Below, piece by piece: positions 1-18,900 of a DNA stretch of 64,000 nucleotides (positions are counted from its first letter, which is position 1; every line of letters starts with the position of its first letter). This DNA is from Streptacidiphilus sp. P02-A3a (GTDB lineage Bacteria; Actinomycetota; Actinomycetes; Streptomycetales; Streptomycetaceae). The DNA is taken from NCBI RefSeq assembly GCF_014084105.1, contig NZ_CP048289.1, positions 5,465,922 through 5,529,921 on the forward strand. The letters are read 5' to 3'. The notes below the pieces were generated by a model. That model ran no database searches. It was not told the origin of the DNA and saw only the letters and a program-made list of their open reading frames with translations. Both the position numbers and the translations under genes were made by a program.

Positions 1-7404
<7,404 letters not shown>

Positions 7405-7419
7405 CGCTCGTCCTCCCCC

Positions 7420-10400
7420 TCATGCCGTGCCGAGCTCGTTGTCGATGAAGTCGAAGATCTCGTCGTCGCTGGCGCCGTCCATCCGGTCCTCGATGCCGTT
7501 GCCGGGACCGGCCCCGGCGGCGTACCCGGCCCGGTCGGCGGTCGCCCCGAGGTCGAGCGGGTCGAGCCGCAGCAGCAGTTCCCGCAGCCGTCCGCCGAGC
7601 CGGTCGCGGGCCGTGGTGTCGCTGACGCCGCCCGCGAGCGCGAGCTCCAGCCGGTCCAACTCGGCCTGGCCCGGCAGCGGTTCGGCGACGGGCTCCGGGG
7701 TGATCCCGGCGGACAGGTACCCGGCGATGGCAGCGGAGGTGGGGTAGTCGAACAGCAGGGTGGCGGGCAGCCGCAGCCCGGTGGCGGTCCGCAGCCGGTT
7801 GCGCAGTTCGACCGCGGTGAGCGAGTCGAAGCCCAGCTCCAGCAGCCCCCGGTCCGGCTCGACCGCGCCGGAGCTGGTGAAGCCGAGTACCAGGGACGCG
7901 TGGGTGCGCACCAGGTCGAGCAGCACCCGGTCCCGCTGCGGGCCGTTCAGCGCGCCGAGGCGCCGCTTCAGCGCGGTCGCCGGGTCCACGCCGTCCGGCC
8001 CCGACCCCTCGGCGCGCTGCGCCAGCGCCCGGCGGGCCGGGGCCCGCACCAGGCCGCCCAGCAGCGCCGGGACCCCGGTCGCCAGTGCCCGGACCGCCGC
8101 GAGGTCCAGCCGCAGCGGCAGCAGCACCGCCTCGTCCACCGCCCCGGCCGCGTCGAACAGGGCCACGCCCTCGGCCGGTTCGAAGGCGACGATGCCGCCT
8201 CGGGCGATCCGGCGCAGGTCCGCCGCGCTCAGGCCGCCGGTCATCCCGGTGTCGTTGGCCCACAGCCCCCACGCCAGCGAGCGGGCGGCCAGCCCCTGGG
8301 CCCGGCGGCGGTGCGCGAGGGCGTCCAGGAAGGCGTTGGCGGCGGCGTAGTTGCCCTGGCCCATGCCGCCGAAGACCCCGGCGATGGAGGAGAACAGCAC
8401 GAACTCGGTCAGGTCGAGCCCGGCGGTCAGCTCGTGCAGGTTGACCGCCGCGTCCACCTTGGGGCGCAGCACCCGGTCCAGCTGCTCCGGGGTCATCTCG
8501 GCGACCACGCCGTCGGCGAGCACCCCGGCCGCGTGCACCACGCCGGTCAGCGGGTGCTCCGGCGGCAGTCCGGCCAGCAGCGCGGCCAGCGCCGGGCGGT
8601 CGGCCGCGTCGCAGGCCACGATCTCCGCCCGGGCGCCCAACTGTGCCAGCTCGGCCTGCAGTTCGGTCGCGCCGGGGGCGGCCGGTCCGCTCCGGCTGGT
8701 GAGCAGCAGCCGCCGGACCCCGTGTCCGGCGGCCAGTCGGCGGGCGACGTGGGCGCCGATCGCGCCGGTGCCGCCGGTGATCAGTACGGTTCCGTGCGTG
8801 TCCCAGCCGGGGCGGCGTTCCGGGGCGGACAGCGGCACCCGGGCCAGCCGGGCGGCGTGCACCGTCCCCGCGCGCAGCGCCAGTTGCGGTTCGCCGGACG
8901 CCAGCGCCGCCTCGATCAGCGCGGGCGCGCCCTCCGGGGACGCCGGGTCGAGGTCCAGCAGCACGAACCGGTCCGGGTTCTCGGTCTGCGCCGAGCGGAC
9001 CAGCCCCCAGGCGGCGGCCTGGGCCAGGTCGCCGACGTCGTCGCCCGGGTTCACCGCCACCGCGCCCGAGGTGACCAGCACCAGCGTCCCGGCGGCGAGG
9101 CGCTCGTCGGCCAGCCAGGCGCGCAGCAGCGCCAGTGTGTCACCGACCACGCGGCGGACCTCGCCGGGCAGCTCCCGGGCCGGGTCGACGGCCGGGACCC
9201 GCGCCAGTACGAAGCGGGGACCGTCGGGGCCGAACCGCTGCGCCAGGTCCGGGAGTTCGGTCACGGCACCGGGCCACCAGGGCGCGGGTGCGCCGAGCAG
9301 CGGCCAGGCCTCGGCGGTGACCGCCTCGGTCCGGGACGGCAGCGGCAGCGGCAGCCACTGCGGCCGGTACAGCTCCTCGTGGTGTCCGCCGCGCGCGGCC
9401 CGGAACTCGTCCGCCGACACCGGCCGCAGCACCAGCGACCGGGCGCTGGCCACCGGTCGTCCGGTGTCGTCCGTGGCCAGCACCGCGACCGTGTCCCGGC
9501 CCGCGGGGGTGAGCCGCAGCCGCAGTGCGCTCGCGCCGGAGGCGTGCAGCCGCACGCCGTTCCAGGAGAACGGCAGCCAGCCCTTGGCGGGGCCCTGCAA
9601 CACGTCGAAGACCAGCGCGTGCAGCGCCGCGTCCAGCAGCGCGGGGTGCAGCCCGAACCGGGCCGCGTCGGACTGCTGCGGTTGCGGCAGCCGCGCCTCG
9701 GCGAAGACCTCGTCGCCGAGCCGCCAGGCCGCCCGCAGCCCCTGGAACGCCGGGCCGTAGCCGAAGCCGCCCTCGGTGAAGCGCTGGTAGAGGCCGTCCA
9801 CGTCGAGCGGGACCGCGCCGGTCGGCGGCCAGACCGCGAGCTCCGGCTCCGGCGCCGACTCGGGGGGCTGCTGGGCGGTGTTGGCCAGCAGCCCGCCGGC
9901 GTGCCGGGTCCACGGCTCGTCGGGCGGCGCGTCCTCGGCCCTGGCGTGGATGTTCAGCGTCCGCAGCCCGGCGGAGTCGGGTGCGCCGACGGTGAGTTGC
10001 AGCGCGACCGCGCCGGTGGCGGGCAGGGTCAGCGGCGCCTCCAGGGTCAGCTCCTCTACCAGGTCGCAGCCGACCTGGTCGCCGGCGCGGACCGCGAGTT
10101 CCAGGAACGCGGTGGCCGGGAACAGGACGCCGTCGAACACGCCGTGGTCGGCCAGCCACGGGTGGCTCCGCAGCGACAGCCTTCCGGTGAACAGGAAGCC
10201 TTCGGAGTCCGCGAGTTGGCAGCCCGCGCCGAGCAGCGGATGGTCGACCGCGAGCAGTCCGGCCGAGGGCAGGTCCGCCGTGGCGGTGCTGCCCTCCAGC
10301 CAGTAGCGGGCGCGTTGGAAGGCGTAGGTGGGCAGCGGCGTGGGGTGCGCGCCGTGTCCGGCGTGGACGGCCGCCCAGTCCACGGCGGTCCCGCGCACGT

Positions 10401-12938
10401 GCAGCCGGGCCAGGGCGGTGGCCGTCGACTCCCGCTCCGGCCGGTCCTTGCGCAGCAGCGGCACCAGCACCGCGGCGCCCTCGCCGAGGCAGTCCTGGCC
10501 CATGCCGCAGAGCGTGCCGTCCGGGCCGAGCTCCAGGTAGTCGGTCACGCCCTCGCGCTCCAGCCACCGCATGCCGTCGCGGAAGCGCACCGTGTCGCGC
10601 AGGTGCCGGACCCAGTAGTCGGCGTCCGGGACCACCGGCGCCCCGGTCAGGTCGGAGAGCATCGGGATCAGTGGCTCGCGGTGCTCCACGCTCTCGGCGA
10701 TCCGGCGGAACTCGGCCAGCGCTGGGTCCATCAGCGGCGAGTGGAAGGCGTGGCTGACCCGCAGCCGCCGGGCCCGACCGCCCAGTGCCTCGGCCTGGGC
10801 GGCGACCTCCAGTACCGCCTGTTCCGCGCCGGAGACCACGGTCGCGGCCGGTCCGTTGACGGCGGCCAGGGCCACCTGGTCCTGCCGGTCGGCGAGCAGC
10901 GGCAGCAGCCGCTCCTCGGGGAGGGTCAGCGCGACCATCGCGCCGCCGGGCGGCAGCGCCTGGAGCAGCCGTCCCCGGGCGGCGACCAGCCGGGCCGCGT
11001 CCGGCAGCGAGAGCGCCCCGGCGACGTGGGCGGCGGCGAGCTCGCCGATGGAGTGGCCGAGCAGGTAGTCCGGCCGCACGCCCCAGTGCTCGACCAGCCG
11101 GTACAGCGCCACGCCGAGCGCGAACAGGGCCGGCTGGGTGTATCCGGTGAGGTCCAGCAGGCCCGCGTCGGGGCCCTCGGCGGCGACCACCTCGCGCAGC
11201 GGGCGGTCCAGCAGCGGGTCGAGCTCCGCGCAGACCGCGTCGTAGGCGTCGGCGAAGACCGGGAACGCGGCGTACAGCTCGGCGCCCATGCCGGGCCGCT
11301 GGCTGCCCTGCCCGGGGAAGAGGAACGCGGTCTTCCGGGCCCTGCCGGTGACCGTGCCCAGCACCAGCTCCGCCGCCGTCCGGCCGTCGGCCGCCTCGGC
11401 CGCGGCGCCGTCGGCGAGCTCGCGCAGCAGCGCGGCGCGGTCGCCGCCGGTCAGCGCGGCGCGGTACTCGAAGGCGCTGCGCTGCACCGCCAGCGAGTAG
11501 CCGGGGTCGGCCGGGTACCGGTCGAGGTGCCGGAGCAGGGCGGCGGCCTGGGCCCGCAGCCCGTCCGCGCTGCGGGCGGACAGCAGCCACGGCAGCGCCG
11601 CGCCGGGCGTGTCCGGGGCCTCGGCCGCCGCGGCCGCGGGCTCGTCCGCCGGGAGTTCCAGGACGGTGTGCGCGTTGGTGCCGCTGACGCCGAACGACGA
11701 CACCGCGGCCCGCCGCGGACGTCCGGTCTCGGGCCAGGGGACGGTCTCGGTCAGCAGCCGCACCGCTCCCGCCGACCAGTCCACGAACGGGGTCGGCTGG
11801 TCGATGTGCAGGGTCTTCGGCAGCACGCCGTGCCGCATCGCCTGCACCATCTTGATGATCCCGGCCACCCCGGCCGCCGCCTGGCTGTGCCCGATGTTGG
11901 ACTTCAGCGAGCCCAGCCACAACGGCTGGTCGGACGGCCGGTCCTGACCGTACGTCAGCAGCACGGCCTGCGCCTCGATCGGGTCGCCGAGCTTGGTGCC
12001 GGTGCCGTGCGCCTCGACCGCGTCCACCTCCGCCGCCGACAGTCCGGAGGCCGCCAGCGCCTGCCGGATCACCCGCTGCTGCGAGGGTCCGTTGGGAGCG
12101 GTCAGGCCGTTGCTCGCGCCGTCCTGGTTCACCGCCGAGCCGCGCACCAGCGCGAGTACCGGGTGGCCGTGGCGGCGGGCGTCCGACAGCCGCTCCAGTA
12201 CCAGCAGTCCCGCCCCCTCCGCCCAGGAGGTGCCGTCGGCGGCGGCGGCGAAGGGCTTGCACCGGCCGTCGGCGGCGAGCACCCGCTGTCGGCTGAACTC
12301 GACGAACGCGCCCGGGGTCGACATCACGGTCACCCCGCCCGCCAGCGCCAGCGAGCACTCGCCGCTCCGCAGCGCCTGCGCCGCCAGGTGCACCGCGACC
12401 AGCGACGAGGAGCAGGCGGTGTCCACGGTGACCGCGGGGCCCTCCAGCCCGAGGGTGTAGGAGATCCGGCCGGAGGCCACGCTGCCCGCGCTGCCGATGC
12501 CGAGGTAGCCCTCGGTCTCCTCGGAGGGCTCGGTCACCCGCGAGCCGTAGTCGTGGTGGCTGCACCCGACGAAGACGCCGCTGGGGCTGCCCTTGAGCGT
12601 CAGCGGGTCGATGCCCGCCCGTTCGAACGCCTCCCAGGCGACCTCCAGCAGCAGCCGCTGCTGCGGGTCGATGGTCTGTGCCTCGCGCGGCGCGATGCCG
12701 AAGAAGCTCGGGTCGAACTGGTCGGCGTCGTGCAGGAAACCGCCCTCCCGGGCGTAGGTCCGGCCGACCTGGTCCGGATCGGGGTCGTACAGGCCGTCCA
12801 GGTCCCAGCCGCGCGCGGTGGGGAAGCCGGAGATGGCGTCGCCGCCACCGACGACCAGCTCCCACAGCTCCTCCGGGGTGCTGACGCCGCCGGGGAAGCG
12901 GCAGGCCATGGCCACCACGGCGATCGCCTCACCGTCGG
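7420..12938 (-). other. PKS module 6: KS-AT(malonyl)-DH-KR-ACP
   Basis: AT has GHSIG near 11053 and VSHAFHS near 10747, the malonyl-CoA signature. The DH retains GYGPAFQG (near 9750) and LLDAALH (near 9625), but its first motif reads [10 protein letters not shown], with Asp at the position of the usual Gly in HxxxGxxxxP. KR has GQGNYAAAN near 8345 and LAD in place of LDD (B-type by the second Asp). The expected product is an unsubstituted double bond. After the ACP, about 140 residues form a C-terminal docking region ending [11 protein letters not shown]. Confidence 0.9.
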
Positions 12939-15900
12939 CCGCCGCCCTGTCGGGCTCCGCGCCGTCGGCCGCCGGGCCCGTTCCGGTCGCCCGCTCCGGG
13001 AGGACTCCCAGCAGCTCCCGGTGCAGGTGTCCGGCCAGTACGGTGGCGGTGGGGTAGTCGAAGACCAGGGTCACCGACAGCGGCAGGCCGGTGGCCTGGG
13101 ACAGCCGGTTGCGCAGGTCGACGGCGGTCAGCGAGTCGAAGCCGATGTCCTTGAACGCCCGATCCGGCTCGACCTGATCCGGGCCGTCGTGCCCCAGCAC
13201 CGCCGCGACCTCGGTGCGGACCAGCTCCACCAGGAAGCGGTCGCGTTCGGCTGCCGACAGCGCGGCCAGGCGGCCCGTCACCGACGGTCCGTCGTCCGAC
13301 TGGTCGTCATCCCGCCTCGCTGTCGCCGACAGCGCACGCACCTCGGCCAGTTCACTGATCGCCGGGCTGGGCCGCAGCGCGGTGTAGGCGCGGACGAACC
13401 GGTCCCAGGCGAAGTCGGCGATCAGCACCCTGGTCTCGTCGTGGTCCAGGGCTCGTTGCAGGGCGGCGGTCGCCAGTACCGGCTCCATCGCGGGCAGGCC
13501 GTTGCGCACCAGTCGTTCGCCGACCGCCCCGGCGGCGAGGCTGTCGCCCGCCCACAGCCCCCAGGCCACCGAGGTGGCCGGGAGCCCCTGGTCGCGGCGC
13601 TGCTGGGCGAGCGCGTCCAGGTAGGCGTTGGCCGCCGCGTAGCTGCCCTGGCCGGTCCCGCCCAGGGTGCCCGCCAGCGAGGAGAACAGCACGAAGGCCG
13701 TCAGGTCCAGGTCGCGGGTGAGCGCGTCCAGGTTGGCGGCGGCGTCCAGCTTGGGCCGCAGGACACCGGCCGCGCGGTCCGGGGTGATCGAGTCGATCAC
13801 CCCGTCGTCCAGCACGCCGGCGGCGTGCACGACCGCACGCAGCGGCAGTTCGGCCGGGATACCGGCGAGCAGTCGCGCCAGGGCAGGCCGGTCGGCGACG
13901 TCGCAGGCGGCCACGGTGACCTCCGCGCCCAGCTGCTCCAACTCGGCCAGCAGCGGCTCCAGACCGGGCGTGTCCGGGCCCCGGCGGCTGGTCAGCAGCA
14001 GGTGCGGGGCGCCCTCGCGGGCCAGCCAACGGGCGATCTGGGCGCCGACGCCACCGGTGCCACCGGTGACCAGGACGGTGCCGTCGGGCGTCCAGTCGCG
14101 GACCGGGTCGGTGTCCCCGAGCGGTGCGCGGACCAGCCTGCGGCCGAACACCCCGGACGCGCGGACCGCCAGCTGGTCCTCGCCGTCCGCCCCCGCCAGT
14201 ACCCGGGCCAGCCGTTCGGCCGCCCGCTCGTCCAGGTGCCGCGGCAGATCGACCAGGCCCGCCCAGCGCTGCGGGTACTCCACCCCGGCCACCGTGCCGA
14301 GGCCCCAGGCCAGCGCCTGCAACGGGCTGTGCAGCCGGTCGGAGCGGCCGACCGAGACCGCGCCCCGGGTCGCGCACCAGACCGGCGCGTCCAGGCCGAG
14401 GTCGCCCAGTGCCTGGAGCAGCGCCACGGTCAGTACCAGCCCGGTCGGCAGCGCCGAACCCCGGTCGTACGGCTGCTCGGCGAGGGCCAGCAGCGAGAGC
14501 ACCCCGGCGGGCGCGTCGGTGGACTGCGCGAGCGCCGTGCGCAGGCACGCGGCGAAGCCGGAGCGTTCGGCCTCGGCCGCCCCCGCCTGGACCACGACCG
14601 GTTCCGCGCCGTGCCCGCGCAGTGCGCGCACACAGGCGTCGACCGCCGGGTCGGCCGTGGGCCCGGCCGGAACCACGACCAGCCAGCGCCCGGACAGCCG
14701 GGGCGTCCCGCCGCCCGGCAGCGGCGTCCAGCCGACCCGGTACCGCCAGCGGTCGGCGAGGTCCCGGCTCTGCCGGTGGTCCAGCCAGCCCGACAGCGCG
14801 GGCACCAGCGCGGTGAGCGAGCTCCGTCGGCCCGCGTCGTCCAACCGCAGCATCCCGGCCAGCGCGTCGGCGTCACCGCGACGGACGATGTCCCAGAAGG
14901 CCGTGTCGGAGCCGCCACTGACGGCCTGTCCGTTCTGCTCGGCCACTGCCGCAGTCGAGTTGAGCCAGAAGCTCTGCTGCTGGAAGGCGTAGGTGGGCAG
15001 CGGGCAGCGTCGGGCGCCGGTTCCGGCGTAGACCGCCTCCCAGTCCACCGGCTGCCCCAGGACGTGGAGTTCGGCCAGCGAGGTGAACAGCCGGGCCAGG
15101 CCTCCCTCGTCGCGGCGCAGTGTCCCCACCGCGCCGCCGCCACCGGTCCCGGTCGCCTCGACGGCCTGCTGGAGCCAGACGGTCAGCGCCGGATGGGTGC
15201 TGCACTCGACGAAGATCCGGTGACCGTCGCCGAGGAGCGCGTCCACGGCCTGCGCGAACTCCACCGGCTGGCGCAGGTTGCGGTACCAGTAGTCGGCGTC
15301 CATCCCGGCCGTGTCCAGCGACGCGCCGGTGACCGTGGAGTACAGCGGGATCCGCGCCGCGCGCGGCTCGATGCCGGCCAGTGCGGTCAGCAGCTCCTGC
15401 TGGATCCGCTCCACCTGCACCGAGTGCCCGGCGAAGTCCACCCCCGGGACCGCCCAGCTGAGCACCCCGTCGGCGGAGAGCTGCTCGGCGAGTCCGGCCA
15501 GTGCCTCCGGCTCCCCGGAGACGGCGGCCGAGGTCGGCCCGTTCACGGCGGCGACACCGAGCCTGCCGTCCCAGGCGGCCAGCCGCCGGCGTACCTGCTC
15601 GACCGGCAGCGGCACGAACAGCATGCCGCCGTAGCCGGACAGCGCGCGCAGGGCGCGGCTGCGCAGGGCGACCACCTTCGCCGCGTCCTCCAGGCTCAGC
15701 GCTCCGGCCACGCAGGCGGCGGCGATCTCGCCCTGCGAGTGGCCGAGGACGGCGTCCGGCCGCACCCCGTAGTGGCGCCACAGGTCGGCGAGGGAGACCA
15801 TGACCGCGAACAGCACCGGCTGGACCACGTCCACCCGGTCGAGCGGCGGCGTCCCGGGCTCGTCGTGCAGGACCGCCCGCAGCGACCAGTCGACGTGCGG

Positions 15901-18900
15901 CGCGAGCGCGCGCTCGCAGTCGGCGATGCGTTCGGCGAAGACCGGCGAGTGGTCCAGCAGTTCCAGGGCCATGCCGATCCACTGCGAGCCCTGGCCGGGG
16001 AAGACCAGGACCGTTCTGGCGGAATCTCCGGCGGCGGTCGGGGCGGTCGAGGCGGTGATCACCCCGGACGAACGGCTCCCCCGGGCCAGCGCCTCCAGTC
16101 CGCGCAGCAGCGTCTCGCGGTCGGCGCCGGTGACCGCGGCCCGGTGCTCGAAGGCCGTCCTGGCGGTCGCCAGTGAGTATCCGGTGTCGTTCACGTCGAG
16201 GTTCGGATGGTCCGTCAGATGCCGGTGCAGGGTCGCCGCTTGCGCGGCCAGCGCGTCCGGGGTGCGCCCGGACAGCACCCAGGGGGCGGGGGCCACAGGC
16301 CGCTCGTCCAGGTGCTCCACCTCGGCCGGTGGCTGCTCGATGATGACGTGCGCGTTGGTGCCGCTGAGGCCGAAGGACGAGATCCCGGCCCGGCGCGGAC
16401 GGTCGCTGCCCGGCCACGGCACGGACTCGGTCAGCAGCGAGACCGCGCCGGTGGACCAGTCGACGTTCGGCGAGGGCTGGTCGACGTGCAGCGTCTTCGG
16501 CAGCACGCCGTGCCGGATCGCCTGCACCATCTTGATGATTCCGGCCACCCCGGCCGCCGCCTGGCTGTGCCCGATGTTGGACTTCAGCGAGCCCAGCCAC
16601 AACGGCCGCTCGGCCGACCTGTCCTGACCGTAGGTCAGCAACAGTGCGTCGGCCTCGATCGGGTCGCCGAGGCGGGTCCCGGTGCCGTGCGCCTCGACCG
16701 CGTCCACCTCCGCCGCCGACAGTCCGGCGTCCGCCAACGCGGCCCGGATCACCCGCTGTTGGGCGAGACCGCTGGGCGCGGTGAGTCCGTTGCTGGCGCC
16801 GTCCTGGTTGATGGCCGAGCCGCGCAGCACCGCCAGTACCGGGTGGCCGTTGCGTCGCGCGTCGGACAGCCGCTCCAGCACCAGCAGTCCGACGCCCTCG
16901 GCCATGCCGAAGCCGTCCGCCGCGGCGGCGAAGGACTTGCACCGGCCGTCGGCGGCGAGGCCGCGCTGGCGGCTGAAGCCGGTGAAGGACAGCGGGGTGC
17001 CCATGACCGTGGCGCCCCCGGCCAGGGCCAGCGTGCACTCCCCCGCGCGCAGCGCCCGCGCCGCCAGGTGCACCGCCACCAGTGAGGAGGAGCAGGCGGT
17101 GTCCACTGTGATCGCCGGACCCTCCAGGCCGAGCTGGTAGGCGACCCGCCCGGACAGCACGCTGGTGGAGATACCGGCGATGAACAGCCCTTCCAACTCC
17201 TCGGGCACCTCGCGCAGGCTGCCGCCGTAGCCCTGGTACGAGGCTCCGGCGAAGACGCCGGTACGGCTGCCGCGCAGCGACACCGGATCGATGCCAGCGC
17301 GCTCGAACGCCTCCCAGGAGGTCTCCAGCAGCAGTCGCTGCTGCGGGTCCATCGCCAGTGCCTCGCGCGGCGAGATCCCGAAGAAGCCGGGATCGAACCG
17401 CCCGGCGTCGTGGATGAAGCCGCCCGCGACCGCGTAGCTCTTGCCGGGCCGGTCCGGATCGGCGTCGTAGAGCTCGTCCAGCGCCCAGCCCCGGTCCGCG
17501 GGGAGCTCGGAGACGGCGTCCCGGCCCTCGGCGACCAGCCGCCACAGGTCGTCCGGGGTGCGTACGCCGCCGGGGTAGCGGCAGCTCATGGCGACCACCA
17601 CCACCGGGTCGTCGTCGGACGCGGCCAGGGCGGGGGCGACGGCGGGCACCGGGTCCGGGCGGGCGGCGCCGAGCAGCAGCGTGCCCAGGTGCCGGGCCAG
17701 GGCGGTGGCCGAGGAGTAGTCGAAGACCACGGTGACCGGCAGCCGCAGCCCGGCGACGGTGTTCAGCCGGTTGCGCATGTCCACGGCGGTGATCGAGTCG
17801 AAGCCCAGGTCGCGGAAGGCCCGGCCGGGCGCGACCGCGTCCGGGGAGTCGTGGCCGAGCACGGTGGCCGCCTCGCTACGGACCAGGTCGACCAGCACCC
17901 GGTCGCGCTCCGCCTCCGGCAGGGTCAGCAGCCGGTCGCGCAGCGCGGCGGACGCGTCGCCGTCGGCGGACGCGGCCGGGGCGTCGGCCGCGAGCGCGCC
18001 GCGCACCTCCGGCAGGTCGGCGATCAGCGGGCTGGGCCGGGCCGAGGTGAACACCGGGCCGAAGCGGTCCCAGTCGATCTCGGCGACCACCACCACCGTC
18101 TCGTCCTGGTCCAGTACCTGTTGCAGCCCGGTGATGGCGGTCTTCGGCGACATGAACAGGATGCCGTGGCCGCGCAGGTTCTCCTCCACCAGCCCGGCCG
18201 CCATGCCGCCGCCGTCCTCGGGGTTCCAGATGCCCCAGATCACCGACGTGGCGGCGAGGCCCCGGGCCCGGCGGTTCTCGGCCAGCCCGTCGAGGTAGGC
18301 GTTGGCCGCCGCATAGGCCCCGTGGACGGCGCTGCCCCACACCCCGGAGATCGACGAGAACAGTACGAACGCGTCCAACTCCCGCCCGTCGAAGAGCAGA
18401 TCGAGGTTCCGGGCGCCACCGGCCTTGGCGTACAGGGTGTCGGAGAACTCCGCCAGATCGGTGTCGGTCAGCGGTACCAGCAGTCCGGCCCCGGCCGCGT
18501 GCAGCACCGAGCGGATCTCACAACCCTCCTGCTCCAGGCCGTTCTTGAGCGCGCGCAGGGCCTCCAGGTCGGCCACGTCACAGGCGGCCAGGGTGACCCT
18601 GCTGCCCAGGGCCTCCAGCTCACCGGCCAGTTGCGTGGCACCGGGCGCCTCCGCACCGGCCCGGCTGACCAGGACCATGTGCTCCGCCCCCCGCCGCGCC
18701 AGCCAGCGGGCGATCTGCGCGCCGATGCCACCGGTCCCGCCGGTGACCAGGACCGTGCCGCGCGGACGCCAGTGGCGGGGCGCCGCCGCCCCGCGCAGCG
18801 GGGAGCGCACCAGCCGACGGCCGTGGCAGCCGGTGGCCCGGACGGCCACCTGGTCCTCGCCGCCGACGCCCGCCAGCACCCGGCACAGCCGGACGGCGGC

